Positions 1 through 13,685 are shown, numbered from the stretch's first letter. The stretch: 64,000 nucleotides of DNA from Cichorium intybus (GCA_023525715.1 CM042012.1:61587205-61651204); one strand, 5' to 3'. Numbers and translations are program-made. The notes: generated by a model not told the origin, from the letters alone.

Positions 1-453
<453 letters not shown>

Positions 454-525
454 CCTGTCCGGATTTAAAATAATTGGTTCATATTTCGTTACAATGTTAC
501 AAAATATTTTATCAAGTTATATTTG

Positions 526-2395
<1,870 letters not shown>

Positions 2396-2699
2396 ATATG
2401 ACACTGTGTAACACAACATGTGAGGCAGTTGGACATTTTCAGTTTTTGACAGAATGGAAATGTGGAATTGTATTTTCTGATCTCAACAACCTATTTACAG
2501 CCTGGCCTCACATATTCTTTCCCCATACTTTTTGTCAAAGTTAATAACAAAGAAGAAAACACTTTTTACAAGTCAAAAAAGGTACATATATGTTTCCTAC
2601 TCGTTTGTATTACAATTGAAAACCATTTTTATAGATATTTAATTATTTTTTAATTTGTTTGACTTTTCAAATCATCGTATTTGGTTTTCATTACAAATA

Positions 2700-2816
2700 G
2701 AGTAAATTACAATAATGGTCCATGTGGTTTGCATGAAATTGTAATAATCGACCAACTTTTCAAAAAGCCACGAAAATGGTCCAATATAATGATTTTGTTG
2801 CAATAATGGTCCAACT
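2700..2816 (+). repeat. MULE left terminal inverted repeat
   Basis: 117 bp, repeated inverted at 8559-8675. It contains the phrase AATAATGGTCCA twice (near the end and near the inner edge), a likely repeated transposase-binding word. The arms diverge immediately inside position 2816. Confidence 0.93.
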
Positions 2817-2930
2817 TAGATATGTCTGTTTGTGACACCGTTAACGACTGTAAGTGTGCTTAACACGTGAGGGGCAAATCAGTAATTGTACTAAAGGGAA
2901 CCACACGAACTCAAATTTCTCGTTGGCGGG

Positions 2931-2940
2931 TATAATAAAT
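2931..2940 (+). promoter_or_regulatory. Candidate TATA box of the MULE transposase gene
   Basis: TATAATAAAT preceded by GGCGGG, about 92 bp upstream of the chosen ATG. A similar GGCGGG-plus-TATA arrangement occurs before the minus-strand GRF gene at the other end, which supports a paired promoter design. Confidence 0.5.
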
Positions 2941-3031
2941 GTGGTGCAGACCATCACTTCACTTCACTTCAGTGAATCTAAAACTGAAGAACGTATCTAG
3001 CATCAAATCTCTTAACTTAAATCTACAAAAA

Positions 3032-6000
3032 ATGGAGTCTGACCGTCGGTACAATGTATCTTATCGGAATAACAGGAGTTGGAAAATAAGAGATCGGGGT
3101 GTCGAAGGAGATGGCTACAAAGAATATGGTGAGTGTTCCATTATAGAACTCTGTTACTCTGATTTTAAAGGAAAGCTAAAACTTATAACATGTATTGCAG
3201 ATGGTGATCTTAACAAGTTTTCTCTTGAAATATATCATGGGGGTCACTTCGTTACTGAACCGAAGACTGCGTATCTTAACGGTAAGGTTAGCATAGTTGA
3301 TTATTTAAGAAAGGAAACCTTCAGTTTATTTCAACTGGATAGCATTGTAAATGCATTGGGTTATAGATCACCGGTTCCTGTTTACTACCATTTCCGGTTG
3401 CCATTGGTTGAGCTCGAGAGAGCTTTAATACCAATGTGCGACGAAGCAGATGTCTTAAGACTTTGTGCATACACTGACATTTGTCATGAAATGGAAATAT
3501 ATGTCGAACATGGTAAGAGCCTGTTGACGACATACGGAAGACCTCCTTTGCAAGATTATCGGTTGGACTATTCACCCCCGGTGTCGCCGGAGATGAATAG
3601 AAATAGTCCTGAATTGCCAGCTAACAGTACAACAAGAAAACAACTAACGTTTGACCTGAATACGATGACGAATTCAGCAGTAGATGATACTGTAAGATCG
3701 TGTGTAGCTTTAGTTCTGGCAAATGAAAATGGAGTTAACCCGGTAAATATGGAAAATAGGGAGAAGTCAACTGAAATAGGGGAATCATCAGACCCCTTTG
3801 TGGATTTGTCCCCCGTTCACGCAGTTGACCTGATCTGCAAGACCCACCTGCAATTGAAACTTACGATGAACTGTTAGAGTTTGGGTGTACCGAGCCGGGA
3901 ATGCAATGGGAGTTGGAAGATGATTACGGTTTCAATCTAGAGGCTACTTGTGCCAGTGAATATACAGAAGCTGTTCAAAATGATAACCTTGTTACCAACG
4001 AACCCACATCTTTTAGAGAACCACAGAATGATTATGAAGAAGAGGATCCACAAGGTAATGCAAGTGATGGCGAGCCTTTTGTATATAACAGGCAAGAAGA
4101 AGATTCAAGTGGGGAGTTTGATATTAACATGACAGGATATGGTTGTGTATTGGATCCAGAAGAACCAGAAGTTTTTGATACCAACGAATTTAGGAGTTAT
4201 GTCAAACCATCTTCACAACGGGAAGCCCTGTTAAGAAATCTGAAAATACCCGTTGTTTGTTCAGAAGGGACAATGCATGAAGTTGATTTTTATGTGGGTG
4301 AAACATTTGCAAATAAGAACATTGTCAAAGAGGCTGTTTTAAACCTAGGAGTTATCCACAAAAGAAAACTAGTGGTGACAAGGAATGAAACGAAAAGGTT
4401 GTCCGCCAAATGTGTGGGGATTGTCCCTGGATTGAATGACCAATATGGAATGAACCCTCAAAATAGAAAGGGTAGAAAAGTCAATTCCCAGGATATATTT
4501 TGCACATGGGCTTTGCACGTGAGTTGGTCAGAGGAAAATGAAGACTGGCTGGTAAAGTGTTATAACCCCAACCACACATGTCTTCAGACTAGGCAAGCTA
4601 ACACTTTCACCCAAGGTTACATTGCTAAGCGGATACAAGCACAAGTCGCAGGTAACCCTAGCATACCAGTCAGTGCCTTGAGAGCTGAATTGCAAAGGAA
4701 ATTCAAGTTAGATCTATCCTACATGAAGGTTTTTAGAACGAAGCAACTTGCCCTAAACAAAATTAGGGGTGACTACGAGCGTCAATACAGTATGCTACGA
4801 GACTATGGCTTGGAATTACAGCTACGAAACCCAGGAACAACTGGTAAAATTGCAGTTGAAGATGAACCTGACCTCAGCTCAACCACACGTGTTTTCAAAC
4901 GAATTTACATTTGTCTGGGTGCACTCAAGAGTGGATTCAAAGCATCCAAACGTGAAATACTAGGATTGGATGGTGCCTTCATGAAGGGTCCATATCCTGG
5001 TCAACTATTGAGTGCAGTGGGTATGGATGGAAACAATGGAATTTACCCCCTTGCGTATGCGATTGTAGAAACGGAGAATAAAAGTTCGTGGACTTGGTTT
5101 CTTGAACAGCTGGGTGAAGATTTAGATATGGGTCCAATGACTAATTTTACATTTGTTTCGGATCGACAAAAGGTATGTACTGTTCTATTCATAATTTAAA
5201 ATTTGTTAATCCAATTGTATTTCTGATACGTTATAATATATCTTGTTAGGGTTTGATACCTGATGTTTCAAAAGTGTTTCCAGTAGTGGAGCATAGGTTT
5301 TGTATAAGACATATACATGAAAACTTGAAGCTACATTTCAAAAACACACCTTTGAAAGAACAGTTATGGATCTGTGCAACAACCACAACTGAACCTCAGT
5401 TTAGGAAAGCCATGGCTGTGATGAATGGATTAAACAAGGAAGCTTATAAGTGGTTGATGAGTATACCAGTGAAACATTGGTCAAGATCAGGTTTTTCAGG
5501 TATGTTTTTTTACCTCAGTCACATTGACCTTATGGTATTCGAAGATGTTGACCATTTGTAAATGAACAGGTCGAGCACACACTGATATATTGCTAAATAA
5601 TCTCTGTGAGGTTTTTAATGCAAAAATAGTTGATGGCCGTGACAGGCCAATTATTTCTGCATTAGAGTTTGTGAGGGAGTACATGATGAGGAAAATAGTG
5701 ACAGTTCAAAAAATGATAGATAAAAGTTCAGGCATTCTTACACCAACAACACAAAAGTTGTTGGATAAAGTCAAAGAACAAGCAAGTATGTGTACATGCA
5801 TTTTCAATGGAGGAGGGAAATATCAGGTGACAACTGACCATTACGAACAATTTGTTGTCGATATGCACAAATGTGTTTGTTCATGTAGAAAGTGGGAGAT
5901 TTCAGGCATTCCTTGTAAACACGCAGTGGTTGCTTTGTGGGATCAAGTAGCTAATGGAGAATTGGTAAGTCAACCTGAGGAGTTGGTTCATCCCTGTTAC

Positions 6001-6420
6001 CGTATGGATACATGGAAGAGAATGTATTGTTTCAAAATTGAACCAATTAATGGACCAGAAATGTGGCCAAAATCGCCTTGCCCAACAACAATATTACCTC
6101 CAAAACACCATGTTCAGGTAACTTTATTTGGCAATATGTGTTTACATAATATAATAATTGATGAAAAACTAGTTAAAAATACGAGTTTATGATTGTAACA
6201 GGTTGGAAGACCCCTTGTTAAAAGAAGGAGGGGTATTGATGAGTATGAATCACAAGGGAGTCAACAACCTGTTAACAGTCAACCTAGTGGTAGTGGGACC
6301 AAGATAACACACAAGTTTATCATGATTAAATGTGGAAAGTGCAAGAACCCTGGACACAATGCAAGATCTTGCAAAAACAAACTACTTGGAGGATCCTCTA
6401 CACAGGGAGGAGTGAGATGA
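3032..6420 (+). CDS. MULE transposase (mudrA-like), four exons, one apparent frameshift
   Basis: Catalyses cut-and-paste transposition of the element in the nucleus. Domains in order: an N-terminal segment resembling the PB1-like domain of asterid MULEs (around IYHGGHF); a MuDR DNA-binding domain (about 4285-4450); a MULE DDE domain with LDGAFMKG (first Asp) and FVSDRQK (second Asp); a SWIM zinc finger CVCSCRKWEISGIPCKH (about 5875-5925); and a C-terminal zinc knuckle CGKCKNPGHNARSC (about 6331-6372). Predicted GT-AG introns are 5173-5249, 5500-5569 and 6118-6201; with them the frame stays open to TGA at 6418-6420. The reading frame changes between about 3826 and 3871, which suggests a one-base indel or a missed tiny intron. 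ATG 3032 was chosen over 2939 because the PB1-like domain begins soon after it. Probable product is over 1,000 residues, large for this family because of the N-terminal extension. Confidence 0.88.
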
Positions 6421-7145
6421 TTTGTGATGGGAGCTTGACAGTTGGAAGGGCGAGTTGAAGGTTGTGTAAGATGTGTATTTGAATTGAGTCTTTGATATGT
6501 TTGGTTAGGTTTAATGGTTTAGACAATTATGTTTGGATTCAAGTTTTTAGACTCATGATGGTTTTGTTACGTTAAGACAAAATGTATGGTTATATTAAGT
6601 ACTTTATTTGTTTGACTTGTTTAGTTATAAATATGAACCTGTCAATAAATCATGCTTGGAGACGTATTACTAAGACAAACATGTTGTATTACATGAACAT
6701 GTTTACATGTAATAAACCAGTCCCAAAGTTGGTTGCTTAAACTAACACCGATTTAAATGGAAGTTTGCTAAATTGCATAATATATTAGGCAGATGCCATT
6801 ACAAATGGTAACATGATAAGGTATGTTTTACTGGAGCAAAGTAGGTTGCTATACTTGATATAATGTTACATAGTAGCTTGCTATAACGCGAAGTTTGAAT
6901 ATTGTTAGGCTTTTATATGCATTTGATAAGGACAGAATAACAAACCATATAATAGTCATATATAATACCAAGCACATCTATTCATTAATATCCGAAACTG
7001 TTTTTAAAATTACAGCCCATGACCTATTTCATACGTACAACCAAAAACCCCAAAAACCAAAACTAAACAAGTTGCCCCCTTTATTTACCAATCCTGCAAC
7101 CCCTAAACCCCCAAAACCTTCACCTACATACTTACTCAACCTGAT
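6421..7145. other. MULE interior, 3' flank of the transposase gene
   Basis: AT-rich sequence between the transposase stop codon and the convergent coiled-coil gene. It presumably holds the two 3' untranslated regions and polyadenylation sites. No further coding segment is seen. Confidence 0.6.
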
Positions 7146-7460
7146 CTACCAACCAAACTCAGGCTGATAAGCCACTTCCTTCAGCTTTTCTTTGTAACCC
7201 TTAATCTCCTGGAGAAGAGCCTGTTGTATCTCGAACAACTGGATGTACATGCGAGAAGTCTTTTGTTTCGAGTCATCGATGACTTTCTCCGCTTGGACAT
7301 AGTTCATCCAACTAGGTCTGGTTTCCAAAGCTTCGAACATGAGGTTCTTCCTTTCTGTGTCCGCATCCAACTTTTTAAGGATTTCTCCAATGAGGCGTCG
7401 ATTGATCTCAGCGGTCTTCATCAAACTTTTAAGCAAAGCTTCAAAGTCCTTGCCCTTCAT
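7146..7460 (-). CDS. Small coiled-coil protein carried by the MULE
   Basis: 104-residue frame starting MKGKDFEALL, rich in Lys, Glu and Leu. Helical heptad-like stretches cover about residues 5-45 and 60-98; the protein ends YQPEFGW. There is no signal peptide or membrane segment and I do not recognise the family. It lies inside the TIRs, convergent with the transposase and downstream of the GRF-finger gene on the same strand (602 bp between them), so it could be a second cistron, a 3' exon or a separate gene. The charged composition supports a real protein; a role as an accessory factor is inference only. Confidence 0.5.
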   Translation of the reverse strand: MKGKDFEALLKSLMKTAEINRRLIGEILKKLDADTERKNLMFEALETRPSWMNYVQAEKVIDDSKQKTSRMYIQLFEIQQALLQEIKGYKEKLKEVAYQPEFGW

Positions 7461-8062
7461 CTTCTTCGTTGTCGATGTTGTATGTGATACAAATGCCGTG
7501 TTAACCTGCTTTTATAATGATATCTTCGAGGATCCTTTGGCGGGTAGAAAACAGATGATTGAGTGGAACTACATTTAATGTTCCTGATATGAAAAGACGT
7601 CTATAGGGGCGGAAAGAAGTCTGCAAGACCCACATTTGACTTCCCGATTAACCCTAATTATGTGGGGACTTTTTTGGTAAATCATAGTGTTTTTAATATC
7701 TAATAAACGTATCAATGTGGCAAATTTAATTTTTTTGTTAACGCCATATTAATTTTAACATTGCCAAGTAACTTATTGCAACTAATTTCCTATTGCATTG
7801 TAATGTATACAATGATTCTAAACTAAATTATGAATATCAGTTGTTATTAATTTTCCTGCAAACATTAAGATTACATAATATTGTAATCCTCAAACACTAC
7901 TAGATAATTTTCTTTGATAATTTAACGTCTATTCATATATTAAGAACACATTTGCTAAACAAAAGACTTACAATTAAGAACGAGGTAAACATACTTTAGT
8001 ATCCGATATATTTTAATACCCAAAACACTTGAAGGTTAAAACCTTCAAAAACCTAGCTTAAA
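7461..8062. other. MULE interior between the two minus-strand genes
   Basis: AT-rich and without a credible coding frame. It may be an intron or an intergenic spacer between the GRF and coiled-coil frames. Confidence 0.5.
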
Positions 8063-8356
8063 CTACTCAAATATGGTGAACATGGCGTAACATATGAAAA
8101 AAATCCACGACATAACCAGTGCAACCTTAAACATCATGGCCCCTCGAACTTCACCTTCAAGCCTTCTAATCTCCACCTCCAGGTTCCGCCTACCGTGTAA
8201 CAAACCGGGTATAATCAACGTTGACCTCCGGCACATAGGAGGATCGATCCAGGATACAAAACCACATCGAGTACATCTCCAAAATCTTCGCCCAGGATTC
8301 TCGTTTGTCCAGGAAGTGCACATGTACCCCATTGTTCCACAAGCACAACGAACCAT
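8063..8356 (-). CDS. GRF-type zinc-finger protein with C-terminal membrane helix, carried by the MULE
   Basis: 97 residues. Residues about 4-45 form a GRF zinc finger: paired cysteines (CACG), then TSWTNENPGRRFWRC and CTRCGFVSW, the last half resembling the conserved GRxFxxC...C..W signature. GRF fingers bind single-stranded nucleic acid in DNA-repair and topoisomerase proteins. A Lys/Arg/Glu-rich linker (RRNLEVEIRRLEGEVR) is followed by a hydrophobic helix (about residues 75-96) at the extreme C-terminus, suggesting a tail-anchored protein. It lies just inside the right TIR with its own TATA box. Small GRF-plus-membrane proteins are common in plant annotations; position here indicates that this copy belongs to a transposon. 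Function in transposition is unknown. Confidence 0.75.
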   Translation of the reverse strand: MVRCACGTMGYMCTSWTNENPGRRFWRCTRCGFVSWIDPPMCRRSTLIIPGLLHGRRNLEVEIRRLEGEVRGAMMFKVALVMSWIFFICYAMFTIFE

Positions 8357-8452
8357 TGTTGATGTCTAAGACTCTTCTTTTGTGATCTTATAAATGATTT
8401 ATGTAATCGATTGTGTTTGTTGGATCTCTTAAAGACTTATACAACTCCCGCC

Positions 8453-8460
8453 TATATAAT
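8453..8460 (-). promoter_or_regulatory. TATA box of the GRF zinc-finger gene
   Basis: On the minus strand the sequence reads ATTATATAGGCGGG, about 100 bp upstream of the ATG at 8356 and about 100 bp inside the right TIR. Confidence 0.55.
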
Positions 8461-8558
8461 GCATCATTTTCACATAAAAAGACTTCCTTACCCCTTCATA
8501 TTTTTCAAATTTTATTTGTTAACGGGAAGAAGTAACGGTCTAACAGACCCTTATTCCC

Positions 8559-8675
8559 AGTTGGACCATTATTGCAACAAAATCTTTATATTGGACCATT
8601 TTCGTGGCTTTTTGAAAAGTTGGTCGATTATTACAATTTCATGCAAACCACATGGACCATTATTGTAATTTACTC
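8559..8675 (-). repeat. MULE right terminal inverted repeat
   Basis: Inverted copy of 2700-2816, with one visible substitution in the ATATAA(T/A)GATT block. It is followed by the 9-bp target duplication at 8676-8684. Confidence 0.93.
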
Positions 8676-8844
8676 ATACAAATATATAATCATTCTTGCG
8701 TATTGATCACATGCTAAATAAAATTGAATAGTTTGGAAAAACAAACATTAATGTGCCTAAATTATCTGTTTTTTTTCTTACACTTAAGATGTATAATCCG
8801 TTTAAAATACATTACCGTCGTCAAAAGATTTGTACTAATTTCTA

Positions 8845-9298
8845 GGGAAAATGACTTATAAGGGTAAGTATGTTTCAAAAATGTTCAAAAAACACCATCC
8901 AAGTTTGGTTTGTTCAAAAAACACCATCCAAGTAAAGCCTTTGTACAAAAAACACCATCCAAGTAAGACCTTTGTACAAAAAACACCAACGAACTACATG
9001 TTTTGTTCAAATTTTACCCGATGGTAACCGGCTCTTGCAGGTTAAACTGTTCATCTGTTATTATGCCATGTCACTAAATATTAGGCCAAGTCATCCTTTA
9101 ACCTGCAAGAGCCGGTTTCCATCGGGCAAAATTTGAACAAAACATGTAGTTCGTTGGTGTTTTTTGTACAAAAGCCTTACTTGGATGGTGTTTTTTGTAC
9201 AAAGGTCTTACTTGGATGGTGTTTTTTGAACAGACCAAACTTGGATGGTGTTTTTTGAACAGTTTTGAAACATAATTACCTTTATAAGTCATTTTCCC
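8845..9298. mobile_element. Foldback MITE with 9-bp target duplication
   Basis: Two inverted arms of about 202 bp (8845-9045 and 9097-9298) around a 51-bp spacer, beginning GGGAAAATGACTTATAA. A perfect duplication TAATTTCTA flanks it (8836-8844 and 9299-9307). Each arm contains a tandem series of GT(T/A)CAAAAAACACCA words spaced about 30 bp apart. The 9-bp duplication and long arms suit a MULE-type non-autonomous element. It lies 170 bp from the MULE but has different termini, so another autonomous partner is implied. Confidence 0.9.
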
Positions 9299-9307
9299 TA
9301 ATTTCTA

Positions 9308-9947
9308 ATATGATTGATTATGTTGTATATTAATAACCATTAATGGGAGAACTTAAGTAAGACCTTTACCCAAATTTTATTTGTTTCTATAACAAAATAT
9401 TCGACGTAAGTATAAATGAAATATCATAACATAGTTAAATTTATCAAAAAAATAAAAAAATAAAAATAACTATGGAGTTCGAAAAAATATAGGACTCTAA
9501 TATGATTTTTGAAATCAATATTTATGGGCCTACTATGTAAAGTTGACTATGGAGCTTCTCCTACTTCGATCGTGCTTGGGTAATGCAAAACTTTTATTTG
9601 GTTTGAGGAGATGACAATCCGTACACATGGAGACGGTAACATGTCTGGGAGACTGGGACATAGTGGTTTGTGGAGGTTCTTTGTTAGCGACATCTAGTGA
9701 CGCCTTGCTTATTTACCACTCAAGTTTGATGTATGGGGTTGTACTCGCTAGTAGAAGCTTCCTCCAATGCTTTTGTGACCTCCACGACCCAATCTTGGGT
9801 GCTCCAAGGCCACATCTTACGAAACAACGACATTTGTGGTATGAATTTTGATTATGCTCGCGCTTTGGATTGCTGACGGGATGCAATTCCAACCTTCGAC
9901 TCTAGGCATTTAACCAACAGCGACATCGTCTCACCTAAACCCCAACT
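9308..9947. other. No recognisable feature
   Basis: A 74-codon open frame (9627-9851, plus strand) is present but has no recognisable domain. The remainder is AT-rich and I see nothing else supportable. Confidence 0.4.
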
Positions 9948-10252
9948 TGTATAACGTCTCGGTTTTTAGAGTCAATTTAGACTTTTTATTAAAAAAATTT
10001 CAATAACAAACCATCATTTTATTCAAAAACTTCAAAACAGAACATTACTCGTTTCACCCAAAAGCATACAATGTCAATATATATTAAATACTTAACAGAA
10101 GTCAAAAACCCAAAACAATGTCAAATCAACATAAACCCTTAGAGAAGCTGCACTAGTGTGTACACGTCATTTCTTGCTATCACCTATACTTAAAGTAATT
10201 GAAACAATGGTTTAATAGGGAAAGGATAAATACACAGCTTAGTGAGTTCTAA
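9948..10252 (-). mobile_element. Minus-strand gypsy LTR remnant, left piece
   Basis: Begins TGTATAACG, the complement of a gypsy LTR end (...CGTTATACA). At 10227-10241 it carries the same 15-nt hairpin-plus-GTGAG arrangement seen near the 3' end of the other gypsy LTRs here. Element E1 is inserted at 10252/10253; the remnant resumes at 24743. No clear primer-binding site lies to its left. Confidence 0.5.
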
Positions 10253-11696
10253 TGTAATACCGTATTACTAATTAGTAGTGAGATAGTGTTAATCTTAGCG
10301 TAGTTAAGATTAAATAGATTGTTATATGAGTTAGGTTGGTTAGAAACCCATATGAAAGAAGTTTTAGTTTGAAAAATGCCAAAAGGAGCATACACGGGTC
10401 GTGTGGAGCATACACGGGTCGTGTGTTTCGAATGCAGATACAAGGAGTAGCTTGACACGGGTCGTGTGATACAACACGAGTCGTGTAGAACCTACAGAAG
10501 CAAACAGAAGGCAAGCAGTGGATCCACACGAGTCGTGTGGATCCACACTGGTCGTGTGTCGCAGTAGGCCCACTTTTTAAAGCCGGTTTTCTTTCATTTT
10601 GGGGAAAAGCTTGTTTCGTGATTTTCTCTCAAAAACCCTAGAAACTTGCCCTAAATCCTCTAAAGTCGAAATTGAGACCTATAATTCGAGAATTGAAGTT
10701 AGGGTTCGATATCTTGCGGTTAAAAAGGTAATTTCCCTTGTTTTGGCTTCAATTTGATGGTTGTATTGCTTGGTTTGGGATGGTTACAGGTGGTATTGAT
10801 GAACCACCTGCAACTGGCATTAATTAGAGTGAGTTTACTTGGATTTGTGTGTGTAAGGGAGTTCTAATCTAAAACCCGAGCTAAAAAAGTGTTTGTTCTT
10901 GCATTTCTACAGTTGAATGAGTCAAAAAGGTAGAATTGGAAGCTACAACTAAGATAGTATTGTTATCTTTTGTTTATAACTCTTTTTTATCTTTCAAATT
11001 ATTGATTGTTATGAGTTGAGTATAATTGAGATTGTTTTTTAATATTGAATATTGAACCGAACTATTGTGATACAGCCAAAGCTAGACATGAGCACTGTAT
11101 GCGAGGTTCAGGAGTATCGCACATTGATCCGACATCAGGTGAGTAGTTAATTATTGATTTTATTGATGAATTGTATTGTGGTTGAGTTGTTTATTGCAGA
11201 AAAAAGAAGTATTCCATGAGTTTATTTTTGTGTATTGGTTTTTGTTTGACATAACCATGTGTAGAGTTGGTGTAATAGCTATGTGTGTTTGTTTTACTGA
11301 GGGACTGAGATAGTCCACCGAGATTGAGTTGAAAGAGATATAAAGAATTACAACCAATTAACAGTGATTACTCACTGAGCTCATGTAGCTCATAAATTGT
11401 TATTATTGTTGTTGTATTTTAGGTTCAGGTAGTGGCGATCGAGGGAAGTGCGTCACGGAGGGTTAGTTGAAGTTGGACTTGGACTGGACTGTTTATCCAT
11501 GTATAGATTGTAGCTTATGCGAACCAATTTTTGAAAGAACAAGTGTGTAACTTATGATATGTTTAGACTAAAACTTAAACTTGGTTTTGATGTTTCTTAT
11601 AAAACTTGTTACTCACTTTTAGGATTACACCACTAATTATGTGTATGTTTGATTAGCATATTTGGTGTATCTTAATTTGAGAAACCGGGCGTTACA
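10253..11696 (+). repeat. E1 5' LTR (1,444 bp)
   Basis: Starts TGTAATACCG and ends GGGCGTTACA. Six palindromic words lie in U3, then a weak TATA-like TTTTTAAAG at about 10572-10580. Near the 3' side is the hairpin TGAGCT-CATGT-AGCTCA (11376-11392). Bases 10712-10768 have no counterpart in the 3' LTR because of a deletion at the E2 junction. Confidence 0.93.
10388..10562 (+). promoter_or_regulatory. U3 palindrome cluster of E1 (ACACG-GGT-CGTGT words)
   Basis: Six copies at 10392, 10412, 10455, 10474, 10526 and 10546, each 13 nt with arms ACACG and CGTGT around a GGT or AGT centre; the last has one arm mismatch. The fifth extends to an 11-bp arm, beginning GGATCC on each side. The cluster sits directly upstream of the TATA-like site. 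The 3' LTR (16690-16820) has about four copies. A regulatory role is inferred. Confidence 0.75.
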
Positions 11697-11699
11697 AGT

Positions 11700-11711
11700 T
11701 GGTATCAGAGC
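11700..11711 (+). other. E1 primer-binding site
   Basis: TGGTATCAGAGC, complementary to the 3' end of plant initiator tRNA-Met, three bases after the 5' LTR. Confidence 0.9.
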
Positions 11712-11935
11712 TATGGTTTAAGGGAATCAAATCTTGAGATGAGTTTAGACTTAAACCAATGAGATGGAGAGGTCCCAAAGAGTCCCGAGTAGCTATCCCT
11801 CGTGGTGTACTAAATGAGTTGATTATGCAACCATATTAAGTATTATGGTGGCATAAAAATTGAGTTGATTATACAACCATATTGAGTATTATGGTGGTAA
11901 TTACTAAGTGATTCGATTTTAGTTTTTAGTTAAAA

Positions 11936-13094
11936 TGAGCACTGGAAAAGAAAAAGAGCGAGGTGATCCACCGAGAGATCAATAGGGATCACGAGATTCG
12001 GGTAAGGAGCGCCAACCCGAGGGAGAGCGGCCTCCCGAAATACAGAGCAATATGCAAGCGATGATCATAGCTAAGGTAGCTAAGGAGATCAAAGAGTTGT
12101 TACCTACTTATTTGAAGCCTCCAGCGGAGGCTACAACTGGAGGTACTTCGGGGCAACCCTCGGTCCAACCTGAGCGTAGGGGGGACCATGGAGAGATATT
12201 TACTGAGGCGAGTGGAGCCAGAGCACCGGAGAAAACGAGGAAATGTACTTACGATGTATTTCAGAAGTGCAAACCATATGATTTCTATGGGAAGGATGAT
12301 CCCATAGCAGCCAGAAATTGGTTGACACATGTTGAGAAGATGTTCCGCACGAGTAAATGTGACGAGGCAGATAAAGTTGAGTTTGCAACAAACTTACTAA
12401 AAGAGGATGCACAATTTTGGTGGGAAAATACTTGTATGGAGGTCGGAGAGAGCCTAGCGCTTACCTTGAGTTGGGAACAATTCAATCTGAAGTTCATGGA
12501 ACATTATTGTTCCAATAATGCTATGAAAGGTATAGATGATGAGTTCTTGAAGTTGCAGCAAGGGTCAAGAATGGTACAACAATACACGTTAAATTTCAAT
12601 AAGAAAGCGAGATTTGCACAACATCAAGTGGATATAGAGGAGCGCAGAATGGATCGTTATTTGTGGGGTTTAAAGACCCAAATCTGAGAGTTTTTGCAAG
12701 GTTCAAGGTATACTACCTATCAACAAGTTGCGGAGGCAGCAAGATCAAGAGAAAGAGAGTTACAGAGACAGGAGGAGGAAAGGAGAATTGAAAGAGAAAG
12801 TGGAGGCTCAAAGAGGAAGTGGGAAGGTAAAGCAGGAGATAATTCTCAGAGGTCGACTACCACGAGTTCTCAATTCCGTGGAGAGTCAAAGAAGAATGAA
12901 GAGAGGTGGTGTAACAAATGTTGGCGAAAACATACCGGTGAATGTGATTCCCTAGCCCCACCGTCGGTTTGTTTTCAATGTGGGAAACGGGGCATATGGC
13001 CCGCCAGTGTATAGAGAGCCGCCCAGTTTGTTTTAACTGTGGAGAGAATGGGCATATTCGCCCTGAGTATCCGAGGATGAAGTCCGAGTCCTAG
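11936..13094 (+). pseudogene. E1 gag pseudogene
   Basis: Reads from ATG 11936 (MSTGKEKERG) but meets a TAG after about 16 codons, continues in frame from 12052, and stops again at 12685-12687. The gag core is recognisable (FYGKDDPIAARNWL... and FWWENT), followed by an Arg/Glu-rich segment and zinc-knuckle remnants (CNKC, CFQCG, then CFNCGENGH after a frameshift near 13000). At least two stop codons and one frameshift make it non-functional. Confidence 0.88.
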
Positions 13095-13166
13095 AGAAAT
13101 TCGTAAAAGACCGGACGTGGAGGAGGCCGGGATCGAGATGAGCGGAGAGACAGAATCGACGGTCAT

Positions 13167-13685
13167 GTGAAAACGAGAGCTTTTCAATTAACCGTTGATG
13201 AAGCTCGAAATCAAACCGATGTTATTACAGGTAATTTTAGCTTGAACTCTTCTCAAGCACGAGTACTTTTTGATTCTGGTGCTTCTGTGTCTTTTATATC
13301 GGTGTCTTTTGTATCCAAATTGGGTGTTTCGTTGGTTGATTTATATGAGAAAGTGATAGTCTATGTAGCGGATGGGAGGTGTGTTTTTGTAAAGAGTCAA
13401 TATGAGCAGTGTCGGCTTCAGATCTATGGGGTTACATTCCTTATTGATTTGAAGCCGATCACTAATCACGAGTTTGATGTGATAGTCAGGATGGATTGGT
13501 TAGATGACAACAGAGGTCAAATAGATTATCACGAGAAGACAATATCAGCAAAAACACCGAGTGGTTCCCGAATATTAATACGAGGTGAGCGGCTTTCTCG
13601 AAAAGTGCCAATATTGTCGTTTGCCAGGGCTCGGATACATGGAGAGAGGGGGCCAGTTAATTATGGCACATGTGATTCGTGCTGA
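13167..13685 (+). pseudogene. E1 aspartic protease pseudogene
   Basis: Contains the retroviral-type protease active site as FDSGASVSFIS at about 13269-13300 and continues through LDLKP-type core sequence to a stop at 13683. It is separated from the reverse transcriptase by frameshifts between 13680 and 13855. Confidence 0.85.

Larger units (their letters stand above)
2700..8675 (+). mobile_element. Mutator-like element (MULE), structurally near-complete
   Basis: Both ends begin GAGTAAATTACAATAATGG. The 117-bp terminal inverted repeats (2700-2816 and 8559-8675) differ at one position by eye. The flanking 9-mers TTACAAATA (2691-2699) and ATACAAATA (8676-8684) match at 8 of 9 bases, as expected for the 9-bp target duplication of Mutator elements. 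The interior holds a mudrA-like transposase gene on the plus strand and two short minus-strand genes. The convergent layout resembles maize MuDR (mudrA and mudrB), but the second genes differ. High TIR identity suggests a fairly young insertion. No known family name is assigned. Confidence 0.93.

Noticed and set aside
9627..9851. 74-codon open frame as a gene
   Set aside because: No recognisable domain, no promoter or splice context, and length expected by chance.
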